Shown here one piece after another: positions 31,601 to 42,300 of a stretch of DNA of 64,000 nucleotides (position 1 is its first letter; each line of letters begins with the position of its first letter). The stretch lies in NCBI GenBank assembly GCA_030248215.1, contig JASANG010003962.1, positions 1 to 64,000 on the forward strand, given 5' to 3'. The notes beneath the pieces were generated by a model. It had not been told where the DNA came from. It saw only the letters and a program-made list of their open reading frames with translations, and did not search any database. Position numbers and translations under genes: made by a program. The stretch comes from Enoplolaimus lenunculus. Taxonomy: Eukaryota > Nematoda > Enoplea > Enoplida > Thoracostomopsidae.

Positions 31601-33300
31601 AGACAAAATTAGGAGTTTTTAAATTATTACAATAATTATTAGGGTGGCTGAGGGGTTTTGGGTGCGAGGAATCCGAGGAAATTGCTTACAAACCTCCAAA
31701 ACCGATAAATGAATAGTTAGCTAATAAGTAATTTGCATATTACCTTAATTGCTTACGTGTGTTCGAGCTTCGCTCAATAAATGTAGTCCCACTACGACTG
31801 GTATATACCGTTATGCAAATTACATAAATAATTGCGGAAAGAGAAGATTGATGCTTACACTTTATAGCTAGAAAGTAGTTGTTCAGATCTTTCTTCTTTT
31901 ATGTGTAGTCCCACTACGACTGGTTGACTATTGAGTTACAATAATAAATCCGGTATTTTTTGACCGGAATTTCCCGGTATTTTCGGTATTGAAAATTTTT
32001 CTCATTCGAAAATTTAACCCTTTAACTCATAGAGTATACTATGAGCAACTAAATACAATAATGTACAAGCAATATACACACTGTGACTAGTGTTTAACAT
32101 TTATAACCTATATGCGCAGTGTACAATTTCCACAAGACGTGAGAGGCCCCTCGGGCTCGAGCGTCAAGCTCCTATAGCTCAATGGTCATCGTAAACGCCT
32201 CACACCCGTGAGACTGTGTTTCGAATGTCACCTTGAAATTACATCTTATGTGAAATTGTAAATATTCATGCGAGAAAGGGTTAAGAAAATTTGACATATT
32301 CTAAATATATTTCTAAAATTGTCTGCGCTGATATTGCCAAAATTATCAATTGGTGTAATAAGTCACACTCTACAATTTATCATCCGTTTTCCATCTACTG
32401 CGTTTGTTTCAGGATTTTGGCATTTTGAATGATCTGTTTACACTATGAAAAACGATAAAATAGCTTTATTAATTTTTGAAAACCGTGGTTTGTAAATTTT
32501 AGCCTGTTTCCCGTTTTATGTGCCTTCCAACCGGTTTGCCCGAAACGTTCGAGTTTTGAAAATTTTTCTTATTTGAGCTTCTAATGACCTCCACATTCGC
32601 ATTTTAATTTAAAAAAATTCGATTTTAAGGTTTACTTTTGAAACTGAAAAAGTAAATTTTGTAAAAATTTGAAATTTGTTCGCGAATTATGGTAAATTAC
32701 TGACTAGCCGCTCTACCCCCGATTTGAGATCGTGCCAAGTCAGTTTTTACCATAACTCATGATCTAGTTATTAAATTATTTTGCTTTCGAAAATCAGGGT
32801 GCGAACAATGCTTTCTATATAATCTTGCACCACATTTTGCAGTTCTATGTTCACCAGGTTTCTTAAAAAATTTAGCAGGCATTCGCGGCCTTTGGAAAGG
32901 TTGGGTTCCGAACTGTCAGCGGGCGGCATTAGTAAACATGGCCGATCTTGCGACATACGACACGACCAAACGACAACTGTTGAAACGAACAAACCTAAAC
33001 GACTCCTGGTTTTTGCACGCGCTCTCATCGATTGCGTCTGGACTTGCTTCTGCAACGATTTCAACACCGGCAGACGTTGTCAAAACACGTATCATGAATC
33101 AACCGACAAACTTTCAAACTGGCCGAGGCTTGACGTATAATTCATCATTCGACTGTCTTGCTCAAACCGTCCGACAAGAAGGGTTTCTGGCACTTTACAA
33201 AGGTTTTGTGCCAATTTGGGCGCGTATGGCACCTTGGTCGCTGACGTTTTGGGTATCGTACGAAGAAATACGACGAATTGCAGGAGCATCCAGTTTTTAG
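28685..33300 (+). CDS. SLC25A27: Mitochondrial uncoupling protein 4 (solute carrier family 25 member 27)
   Basis: UCP4 is an inner-mitochondrial-membrane carrier of the SLC25 family that mediates proton leak or anion exchange. Four exons join in frame: 28685-28909 (phase 0), 29335-29395 (phase 1), 30231-30578 (phase 1) and 32879-33300, giving 351 residues. All three carrier signature motifs are present: [11 protein letters not shown] in exon 1, [11 protein letters not shown] in exon 3 and [13 protein letters not shown] in exon 4. Close matches to human UCP4 include [30 protein letters not shown] and SLYKGF-like [13 protein letters not shown]. An in-frame stop at 28628 and no other Met fix the start. 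The N-terminus is about 25 residues longer than in human UCP4 (323 residues) and is Asn/Gln/His-rich. The third intron (2.3 kb) holds a Helitron-like element and a TTAA MITE. Confidence 0.97.
30680..31801 (+). mobile_element. Helitron-like non-autonomous element, copy B, in UCP4 intron 3
   Basis: It begins TTGAGCGAAGCGAAACTCC after an A and ends with the GTAGTCCCACTAC hairpin and CTGG before a T, as the family predicts. The interior is five to six repeats of about 165 bases with an ATGCAAAT-type word in most. The gene reads in the same direction as the element. Confidence 0.75.
31905..31923 (+). mobile_element. Isolated Helitron-like 3' terminus
   Basis: Only the terminal hairpin GTAGTCCCACTAC and GACTGG are present, followed by T, 104 bases after the end of copy B. 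It may be a second 3' end reached by read-through, or the remnant of another insertion. Confidence 0.6.
32018..32280 (+). mobile_element. TTAA-flanked MITE (piggyBac-like signature) with tRNA-like core, copy 1
   Basis: TTAA precedes CCCTTTAACTCAT and follows CATGCGAGAAAGGG, giving a TTAA target duplication and CCC...GGG ends as in piggyBac-type elements. A second copy is at 35187-35451. Near the 3' half is a tRNA-like segment preceded by CGGGCTCGAGCGTCAAGC, which both copies share. It lies in UCP4 intron 3. Confidence 0.78.
32168..32235 (+). tRNA. tRNA-like segment inside the TTAA MITE (degenerate, Val-CAC-like)
   Basis: GCTCCTATAGCTCAATGGT resembles an acceptor plus A box. CGCCTCACACCCG resembles the anticodon arm of tRNA-Val(CAC), and TGTTTCGAATGTC resembles a B box. 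The 3' acceptor strand does not pair with the 5' strand, so it is probably not a functional tRNA. It is best read as a tRNA-derived promoter-bearing module in a MITE. Confidence 0.45.
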
Positions 33301-34287
33301 AACAAAGCGTAAATTTGATTTGTTGTTTGCACTGGAATTTTGGTTTCAGTTTCAATTCTAACGTATTCTGCTTGGAACCGAAGCAATTTATTTATGTTGA
33401 AATTCTGAAATTTATGTATGTGAGGCGCTGTATTGTTCTTTATTTAATGTGGATAAATAACCGACAGGAATTGTATAAATATTCCATGCTCGTAAGTACG
33501 TTTGAAAGCAAATAAGTATTTTTTGGGATTTTTTCGTATTGTGGGGGCGAACTTCGTTTGATCGCGGTGGAAAATGGGACTGACCCACTCTTTCATGCGC
33601 AAAATCTCGCTAGCCCAAGCATTCGGAGGTAAATGCCTACTGAAGATGGCGGAAATTCAGTCTCGCACAGATCGACGAATCCCTTCATTGTATTAGCGTA
33701 AAAAATATTTTTCAAACTTATACTTAAATATCGGGTATCCGGATATATCCTGATAGCCGGATAAACATTCGGCAAGAATTGCCACATATCCGGATATGAT
33801 AAAATATCCGATGTCTGTCACTAGTTTTTTACGTTTGTTTTGAATGCTAGGAAACGGCCCTCGCTGTCTACTAGGCAATGTAAAATTCTTGAAAATGGTA
33901 ACATCCGGAGGTCTGCCTCCGGCTTCGACAGAAAATCGATTTTCGGCACGGATAAATTTTGTTGCCTTCGGCTTTGTCAAATGATGTGGTCGTCCAACTC
34001 TGGCTACGGCTCCGGTAGATTTTACCTCTGGTGCTCAATGCCGAAAGCCTGGAAGGAAAATGTGGTGCGAAATATTTATTGATGTTTATGCTCGCAAATT
34101 CTTTATAAAAAATAATGTTATTTTTTAATTTTAAAAATACTCTGGAATTAAAATGTTTAAAATATCAAAAAATATATATTTCGTTTTAGAAAGCTTAGTT
34201 TTCGCGAAACTATTTATCGGATTACGTCGGGCTTCATTGTATTTTATAAAAAACGTCAAAAAACAGTGTAATGCCAGCAAATACTTA
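33301..34287. other. 3' flank of UCP4
   Basis: This contains the UCP4 3' untranslated region, whose end cannot be set. A small patch of GGATATCCGGATAT-type words at 33725-33800 recalls the CAGGGATCGACC MITE family. A CTTCGGC/CCTCCGG-rich patch is at 33905-34020. No further exon is seen. Confidence 0.4.
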
Positions 34288-34731
34288 CGTACTGACCAGA
34301 ATAAGAGGGGAAGGGGTTGTAAGAGAGGGGGTCCCCATTTTGAGTCCCGATCAATAGGAGTCCGTATCCCTAATTAGAGTCCGTAAGCGGATAGAGTACC
34401 TAAACCCTAATTAGAGTCCATAAATGACAGGTACCCCTAATTGTGGCACAAAATGACTCCAGGACCAAATAAAGTTGAGTTCGAAACAAAGCGTACTTAA
34501 GTTTTGAAAATAACATTCCAAAGTATAACCTTGCATTATCGCTCAATCTTTTGATGCAAAGCAAAAACGTTTAATTCAACGGATAGTTGCAATATCGTAT
34601 ATCAGTAACGAAGAGCGGCGAAGGGTGGGTTAAAAATAAACAACAGTCCGTAACCGAATAACAAGGAGGGATACCCTCATGAGAGGCCAAATAAATATCA
34701 GTCCCCCCCCCTTTTATTCGGGTCACTACAG
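34288..34731 (-). mobile_element. TA-flanked MITE copy (CTGTAGTGACCC family)
   Basis: The left end CGTACTGACCAGAATAAGAG and right end TTATTCGGGTCACTACAG are each flanked by TA. The interior reads in the reverse orientation relative to 14974-15344. Confidence 0.82.
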
Positions 34732-35186
34732 TATTCGGGTGCGATCAATACCAAAATATAAGTGTATCCAGTTTTCCGCAGGTACTTTAGGCCCATGTAC
34801 AGAACAGCGGTTTCCAGTTTTCCAGGGTGGAAAACTTATGACCAGGAGTGCGGCGCAGCCACTCCTGTATGACGGCCTGATTTTCCACTGGTTGGTAGGA
34901 AAAATCACAGGCATAGGTTTTGCTGGGGAAAATGAAAAATTCATAAGCCTGGATAATCCCTGGTTCGGTAGGAAAAGTCTGTAGTGTAAAGTTTGTTTGG
35001 AAAACGGGAAAAGTGGAAAACTTAAACGCCTAGATTTTCCTTTGGTTGGTAGGAAAAATCTGTAGTGTAAAGTTTGTTTGGAAAACTGGAAAAGAGAAAA
35101 TATTAAAAGCTTAGATTATTCCTGGGTTGGTAGGGAAAATCTGAAGCATAGGTTTTGGTTGGAACAGGGGAAAATCGAAAATTTAA

Positions 35187-35451
35187 CCCCTTCTCACATT
35201 GAGTTGCCTATAGACAACTCAGCGCAGTGTATATACGTTAAATAGTATATAAATATATATCGCACCGTGTTTAACAATTGCAACACGTACACATAGTACT
35301 AAATCACCACAAGACGTGGGAGCCCTCTCGGGCTCGAGCGTCAAGCTCCTATAGCTGAGTGGTGATAGTATACCACTCCACTCACTGGAGTTCGAATCCT
35401 AGCATAAAAGTAGGTCTCAGGGGAAATAGAAAACATTCATGTGAGAAAGGG
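35187..35451 (+). mobile_element. TTAA-flanked MITE with tRNA-like core, copy 2
   Basis: TTAA, then CCCCTTCTCACATTGAG; at the far end CATTCATGTGAGAAAGGG, then TTAA. It sits inside a unit of the 78-bp tandem repeat. Joining the flanks at TTAA restores the unit (AATTTAAACGCCTAGATT), so the insertion site is clear. Confidence 0.82.
35345..35410 (+). tRNA. tRNA-like segment inside the TTAA MITE, copy 2 (degenerate)
   Basis: GCTCCTATAGCTGAGTGGT gives an A-box-like start and GGAGTTCGAATCC is a near-perfect B box. The middle (CCACTCCACTCACTGGAG) differs from copy 1, and the acceptor stem does not close. It is likely a tRNA-derived module rather than a working tRNA. Confidence 0.5.
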
Positions 35452-35700
35452 TTAAACGCCTAGATTTTCTCTTGGTTGGTAGGGAAATCTGTAGTGTAAA
35501 GTTTGTTTGGAAAACGGGAAAAGTGGAAATTTTAAAAACTTAAGGGAAAATCTAGGCATTTTAATTTCCACAGTTCCCGTTTTCCAAACCAAACCTATGC
35601 TTTAGATTCCTACCAACCCAGGGTAAATCTAAGCGTATAAAATTTACCCGTTTTCCAACCAAAACCTTTGCTCAGATTTTTTCTACCAACCAATGAAATT

Positions 35701-36235
35701 TTGCCTGGTTGTACCTATTGTAGAAAACTGAAATTATAAGAGTTATTCCCCAGTGTTTTGACTATTTGGACACGTGCATGTTGCTGTTATTACGCAAATA
35801 ATGTATGAAAATTATAGATGAGACGCAATTTATTGGTAAAGCAGGGTGCAACTTTCGAAGCGAAAAAAATGTGTTGAGATATATTGAGTTTTGCTGATCA
35901 GTAAATGTCAGCCGGGGAAACAGCAACGGAAAAGTGCAATGCTTAGCAAAATTTTGTAGCAAATACGTACCGGGCTTCAGTTTTTCCAGCATCGATAATT
36001 TTAATGTATACGATGTGGTTTTAAATAATTTCAATACTTTTGCTCACCGTAATACATTAAATATGCTCTGAATGTCATAAAACCCTCCAAACTTACAGAA
36101 TATCCCCTTTGGATGGCTCAAGTTCATACTTAAAATTAAACATAGAACTGTATTGTTTTTTTATATCTGTTAGACCTTTAAACACTTAGGCGAAGGTATG
36201 CATTTAGGTTGAGTTTCTGAATAAAATTGTGAACT
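35701..36235. other. No gene or repeat recognised
   Basis: AT-rich sequence with only short chance frames. Confidence 0.4.
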
Positions 36236-36917
36236 TATGCGGGGTTTACGTTATAACCGGGGCAGGCGAGACACGGTTTGTCCCATGTTGATTCGACGTC
36301 AACGTTAAAATTCGGGCTCTTATATCGGGTAAACAGACAAAACTCGAATGTCAAATGACATTAGCTTACAAACCACCGCTCTCAAATGATCAATGTGTAC
36401 AAGGGACGGTATGTCACGTAGTACTGTAGGACATTGATGCGAATATCATATGATATTCCAAAATTTCAACGAATATCATATGATATTCAGCGGGACAATG
36501 TAACCTTTGGGTACTAATAAATGACTAAAAGGTGGACGGCAGCGGCGCAAATGTGCTTTAAATACCGAATACACGACTGCAAATCGTTTCCGACAAAAAA
36601 TCGCTTAGAACCACAGCTTCAAAATTCAAAAATTCAAATTTAAAATTCTAGTATCATATGATATTTAACAGTACAATTTGGGTATGTTACCTCAAGTGTG
36701 CAGACATTTGAAAGTATATATGTCATATGATATTCGCAGACAATACCTCGAATATCATATGATATTGAAGTACAAAAGGTGATCCACACATGATAGCAGA
36801 CAAATACGAATTTTTGAATACGATATGGAGTTTATAAGCAGACAAAATGTTACCCAATTGTCTAATAGGGGCAAAACGTCCCAAGCTGCCCCGGCTATAA
36901 CGTGAGCTCCGCATTAC
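36236..36917. mobile_element. MITE with long GC-richer ends and an internal palindrome cluster
   Basis: The left end (TGCGGGGTTTACGTTATAAC then CGGGGCAGGCG) and the right end (CTGCCCCGGCTATAACGTGA then GCTCCGCAT) form an imperfect inverted repeat of about 45 bases. TA may be the target duplication. The interior carries five copies of a CATATG-centred palindrome, the best being GAATATCATATGATATTC at 36441-36458 and 36471-36488. I know of no named family with this structure. Confidence 0.65.
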
Positions 36918-37074
36918 GCCCATCGACGAGTCGCCACCCATCGTGGAGTCGCGTGCGGAACGTTTTTCTGTGGGACTAGAATAGAATAAGCTTCAAGTTT
37001 TGACTAATTTTTTGTTTGGCTTAGGCTTAGGATTATGCTCATTCTTACGCTTAGGCTTAGGCTTAGGTATAAGC

Positions 37075-37813
37075 CGTTTAGTAGCTACAGGCTAATTTGC
37101 GTAATTAAATAAGCCTAAATTAGGACTTTCCATAATAGTTCACTAATTATTACAGTTAGAAGCAATCTAATCTTAGCATTAATAGGTTTTTGGATGCGAG
37201 GAATCTACGTAGACTGCTTACAAACCTCCAAACCCGATGATTGCGCAGTTAGCTAATAGATAATTTGCATATTAGTATAGGTTATAAGCCTAAATTAGGA
37301 CTTTTTACAATATTTCACTAATTATTAAGGTTAAAAGCAATATAATTTCAGCACGAAAGGGTTTTTACGTGCATGGAATTTGAGTAAATAGTTTACAAAC
37401 ATCCAAAACCGATAACTGAATAGTTAGCTAATACCTAATTTGCATATTAGCTTACCAAGGCAAAACTATGACTTTTTAAATTATTTCAATAATTTTTAGG
37501 GTTCACTGAAGGTTTTTGGGTACGAGGAATCTGAATAAATTGTTTACAAACCTCCAACACCGATAATTGAATAGTTAGCTAATAGTTAATTTGCATATTA
37601 GCTTAATTGACAATACAAAATTAGGACTTTTTCAATTATTCCAAAAATTATAGGGTGGCTGAAGGGTTTTTGGGTGCGAGGAATCTGAGGAAATTGCTTA
37701 CAAACCTCCAAAACCAATAAATGAACAGTTTGCTAATAACTAATTTGCATATTACCTTAATTGCTTACGTGTGTTCGAGCTTCGCTCAATAAATGTAGTC
37801 CCACTACGACTGG
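37075..37813 (+). mobile_element. Helitron-like non-autonomous element, copy C, 5'-truncated
   Basis: It matches the 3' two thirds of copies A, B and D and ends with GTAGTCCCACTACGACTGG followed by T. The TTGAGCGAAGC start and 5' hairpin are missing; a TAAGCC-type patch borders it on the left. Confidence 0.72.
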
Positions 37814-37937
37814 TTTATTAGGTAACTCGCTCAATTTATAATGCTAATATATTTTAATTCATATAAATTGTTTGAATTCAGATGGAAAATCAATACAATT
37901 GATAAGTACTTCTCTAGTGAAAACTGATTTTATGCTG

Positions 37938-39590
37938 CATAGTAGTGCAGAACCAATACATCGGTATCGGTATTGAATCGGTATTTTGGAAGAATACTGA
38001 TTCCGATACTTTCAATTTTGTATTGCACACATGAATTGCGTTAAATATATAATTGGAATGCGCAGCATATAAAAATATGGCTGCAACAAATATTTTGTGA
38101 AACATGCTGAATACGCATTTGGATCAACATGCGGACGTGGAAAATTGCTTAAAACACACTTTCGTTCGTTTCCTCTTAATTGTACAAGAAGTTCTAATAA
38201 TGCAATTCCATCCCCAGTCAAAACTGCGAATCCGCAACTATAAGGTGTTTTCTTTTCGAAAACGAAAAACTAAGGCGGCCGGGCGTGGGCCTCAAAATTT
38301 CGGCCCGGTTCATACCATAATGAGAGCCCGCTGTGTTCGAGCGTCACGTTTTCGAAAGAGACTGCTTGCTTTGGGAACCTTACTAAATTAATGGTGTTAA
38401 TTTTGCACGTCAAAATTTCTTCAAATATTCTAAACGGAGTTTCGGACATTTCAATGCTGACCTTGGTGCTACCAATAATACATCGAGCAGTAAATCAAAA
38501 CTGATATCTGTACTTTACGCGTAAACTTTGAGCTTAAATGTAAATCTTGGTTTAGAAAAAAACCCACGCGAATGTAAAATCTAGGCACCTACTACGAATT
38601 AAATAAAAAGTCTCTCATACCACTGGCGGATGCAGTGGGTGCCACTCCGGCCTGAACCACCACAACTTGAATCAAGAGAAAGGTTTTGCATTAAGATTCA
38701 GCATTAAATTAGCGTTCGACTTCGCTCCCGTCTTTTTTACAGTATTATACGTTGAGCGACCGATCCTTTTGAAATTCCTGCCTGCATCCACCACGGCGTC
38801 ACACAGTTCTCGACGAGCCGAGTTCAACGGTACTATTTTCATATTTGCATGGCTAACGATTCAAGAGATGACCGAAAAAATTATTAAAACACGCACAGAT
38901 TTATAAAGAGTCTCTATCATTCACGCATTCGCAAAATGTAAGCTTTACTAATGTTATTCGATGCACAAATTTGGAGAAGGTTTGTATGTTTTATATAATA
39001 AAATGTTAAACTTTAAGGGACCACCACTTTGAATGAAAAGCTTTGCAGCCATAAGGTTCTAGCTCGTAAATAAACAGTTTTTGACAACTTGAGGTTACGT
39101 TTACGTTTTCAAAAACGCGCCTTGGCAAAAAATACACAAAAACTAGCTATGTTACTAATTTGTAATCATATATAAGCTAATGTTTTTCGTAATTGTCCAC
39201 TTAACATGTTTCGCATATATACGTACTAAACAATAGTATTTTCGTTAAATAGCTTAACGTATATGGTTGAGATAACTTATGTAGCACATAAAAATTGGAT
39301 TGTTACAATCTACGATTATGTAGAACACCTTGCGACAAGATTTGAATCCAAATACGAAGGCGAAACTTTGCGCTTCCGATTCTTATGAAAACGTTTACGT
39401 TTAATACTTCGACTATTTTTTCTTTCAATATAGCGCATGAACACCGGTTGCCATGATCTTGAATGACATACGTTTGTATATAAATACCACCAAAACAGAA
39501 TAGTAGAAATAATAGACTTTTGATAGAAACATGAGAGAGACGTGAACACTTTTGGAAGAAACATATAATAGTGACACTACCGTGTCCCTA
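37938..39590 (+). repeat. 1.65 kb repeat, copy 1 (unclassified)
   Basis: The sequence recurs in inverted orientation at 62680-64000 with only a few per cent difference. One end has GGTATCGGTATTGAATCGG words. The other ends with a GACACTACCGTGTC hairpin followed by CCTA, where the homology between copies stops. This copy carries about 325 bases (about 38244-38568) that are absent from the other. No protein is recognised. Confidence 0.8.
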
Positions 39591-40225
39591 TAATTTTATT
39601 TTGCGATTTAAACAAAAGGTTGATTTTCGCTAAAAGAGCGCATAGTTTTAAGTCTACCACAAGGATTTAAACATTTATTACAGTTTTTAAAAGATCTACC
39701 ATCAGTCCACAGAATTTGTATAACCTTTAAATTTTATAAAATGAGAGTACTGAAAGTTTCGGGGCATTATGTTGGTAGATCGAAGTATAAAGCGCGAGAT
39801 GTTACTCGACGGATACAAGGCATATTTATGTTACTTACAACATTTTCGTTCGTTTGCGAGCTTCATTTCTTTTTGAATTTACTTGTGTGTGGCCACATGG
39901 CCGGGAAGCAACCGGGATTTGGTGATATCTTGTAAGTAGTACAAAGCTAATAAAGGCTTCCAAGACATTTTTTGCTCATTTGGCGGTGTTTAAAACGAAT
40001 CTTGCGTTTTTGTTAATATATACTACCAACTTTTCATACGTGGCGACCAGTAATTTTGTTTGGCGGACTTTTCTGCGTTTTTCAGTCCCATTAGCGGACC
40101 CTATCCATGCTTACATAGTGAGTGGTTCACTTGTTTATTGCCTGCCAATATATATTAAGGTTCTATTTTGGAAAATAAAGGTAGAAAATTTGGCGGCATT
40201 TGTGCTTTGAAAGAATAAAGTGACG
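39591..40225. other. No gene recognised
   Basis: Two short open frames (39741-39935 and 39980-40210) are present, but they lack splice context and recognisable motifs. I leave them uncalled. Confidence 0.35.
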
Positions 40226-40229
40226 CAAC

Positions 40230-40460
40230 ACTTCAGATATTTCTTACCAACCAAGGGAAGATCAAGGCATTAATATTTTCCACTTCTCCCGTTTTCCAAC
40301 CAAAACCTACGGTTCAGATATTTCTTACCAACCAAGAGAAAACCTAGGCATTTTAATTTTTCACATTTCCAGTTTTCCAAACAAAACCTGTGCTTCAGAT
40401 TTTCCCTATCAACCCAGGATAATTCTAGGCATTAAAATTTACCACTTTTTCCGTTTTCCA
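40230..40460 (-). repeat. Block of the 76-80 bp tandem repeat, inverted orientation
   Basis: Three units with TTACCAACCAAG, CCGTTTTCCAACCAAAACC and CTAGGCATTTTAATTT correspond to the inverse of the units at 34880-35540. Confidence 0.75.
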
Positions 40461-40739
40461 ACCAATACATTTTTTCTTATCCGGACCCGATATCCGGTGT
40501 TATGAAATACATAGTTTTGCGTTAATTTTGTTTCTTGCACAGGTAATAAAATTAATACTTGACGGTGCGTGTTCGATGCAAAGACTTCGCTGGGTTAATT
40601 TTAAGATGAACTAAAAATACGAAGTCATTTTACCTACAAATATCACGCTAATCTGAAGTTTTTTGAATATTGGTATGTTTTAGTTAAGAGATATATATAC
40701 ATTTTGAATCATCATGAAACATTTATGTATCGCTCAAGC

Positions 40740-40870
40740 TTTTGATGCAAGGCAAAAACGTTTAATTCAACGGACAGTTGCAATACCGTATATCAGTAAC
40801 GAAGGACGGAAGGGGGTACCTTCTGCAGAGGCCAAATAAATATCCCCCTTCTTGTTCGGGTCACTACCAG
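40740..40870 (-). mobile_element. MITE fragment (CTGTAGTGACCC family)
   Basis: CGCTCAAGCTTTTGATGCAA, AACGTTTAATTCAACGGAC and the end CTTGTTCGGGTCACTAC belong to this family; the other half is missing. Confidence 0.7.
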
Positions 40871-40894
40871 GCCAACCGACCAATACCTCTGGCC

Positions 40895-41229
40895 CAGGGT
40901 TCAACCGGTGAAAAATACAGGAGCCGGAGGCCAATGAAACTTGCCGGATCCGGAGGTGAAGCGAAATTATGTATTAAAAATGATGGTTAATTGGTTAATT
41001 TTAGCCAATATATATCTGTAACATGTTGTTATTTGGTTTTACGTTAATTTTCTGGAAAATTTTGGAAATTCTTTTCTGAAAATTGTGACAAAAGTAAAGC
41101 GAAACACACTAAACAGTTTGCTAAATTCTGCAAAATTTTTACTACCAAAATTGGCGGAACCTCCGGAAAAATTTTACCGGAGCCGGAGGGCGATTTTCTG
41201 CCGGAGCCTGAGGCAGACCTCCGGTTATA
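40895..41229. mobile_element. hAT-like MITE, GGAGCCGGAGG subtype, interrupted at its right end
   Basis: It starts CAGGGTTCAACCGGTG and has GGAGCCGGAGG words near both ends. Its right end is cut at CCTCCGGTTA by the TA-flanked MITE at 41230-41557, which is therefore younger. Confidence 0.6.
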
Positions 41230-41557
41230 CTGTAGTGACCGGAATAAAAGGGGTACTGATATTTAATTGGGCGTCTCCAAATGGACCCCCTTTTATTCGG
41301 TTATATATATCCGGTACTGTAATTATACGTTGAATCAAACGTTTATTTGTCTTGTCAATAGCTTGAGCGATAATACACAGTTATTCTTAGGAATGTACCT
41401 TCAACATTTACGTGTTTACGCTTTAGTTTCGAACTCAAATTATTTGCTCCTGGAGTCATTTATGCGCTACAATTAGGGTTAATGGACTTTTATTAGGGAT
41501 ACGGACTCTTATATTGATTCGGACTCAAAATGGGGTGCCCCCTCTTATTCGGGTCAA
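41230..41557 (+). mobile_element. TA-flanked MITE copy (CTGTAGTGACCC family), inserted in a hAT-like MITE
   Basis: It starts CTGTAGTGACCGGAATAAAA after TA. The right end (CTTATTCGGGTCAACTG) has lost its TA. Confidence 0.7.
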
Positions 41558-41570
41558 CTGCTCTGGCCGG

Positions 41571-41761
41571 CAGGGTGCAACCGGAGGTAAAAAATACCGG
41601 AGCCGGAGGTCAACGAAACTTGCCAGAGCCGGAGGTGAGCCGAAATTAAGTAGTAAAAATTATGGTTAAATAGTTTTTAGCCAGTATCTGCAATATGTTG
41701 TTGCCAGAGCCGAAGAACTATTTTCTGCCGGAGCCGGAGGCAGACCTCCGGTTGCATCCTG
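41571..41761. mobile_element. hAT-like MITE, GGAGCCGGAGG subtype
   Basis: The ends CAGGGTGCAACCGGAGG and CCTCCGGTTGCATCCTG form a near-perfect inverted repeat. The flanks CTGGCCGG and CTGGCCAA match at six of eight positions. Confidence 0.78.
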
Positions 41762-42300
41762 CTGGCCAATGCACAACACTACTTTCCATTAATGAACATA
41801 TTTATAGTTTGAATTACAGTCAGCATATTCGGCTGTAGAATTGATTCACAATTCGTTCCGGTGAGAGAATGAATTCATGTTCCTGCTTCTGTAAAATATA
41901 GATCGTGATTGAACAATGTCCGGAAATTTTTTTCAGCTTTAAAGAATAGAAACTTCACATAGCTTGTTTGTTATATTAAAAAGATTCGGATTCAGTCAAA
42001 TCGTGGATTCAGTGCTTTTCTGGTTGGAACTGTGCCGGTCAATATGTACCCGGATATTCGTTTCCTGTTGAAATCAGTGTTCGTTTCCGTTATAAAAATA
42101 TCAACGGAAATTATGTTATTTTGACGTTCAAAATTAGCTATATAAACAGCGCATTATTAACTGCAATTGTAATGCGTGGTCTAAATAATGTTTAATTTTA
42201 CCAAATATCTATAAAGCGTTGTCAAAAATCTTGGCTTTAGGTTTAAGAAAACTCGACGATTTGTTCTCTCCGAGCAATATAGTTTTTGTATTAAGAAACT
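41762..42300. other. No gene recognised
   Basis: AT-rich sequence with no clear repeats or coding signal. Confidence 0.35.

Larger units (their letters stand above)
34800..35700. repeat. Tandem repeat of about 76-80 bp, direct then inverted
   Basis: Units of the type GGTTGGTAGGAAAAATCTG + TAGTGTAAAGTTTGTTTGG + AAAACGGGAAAAGTGG recur from about 34880 to 35540. They are interrupted by a TTAA MITE at 35187-35451. From about 35545 the same unit appears in inverted orientation (CTACCAACC, CCGTTTTCCAACC). A third block is at 40230-40460, also inverted. Confidence 0.8.
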
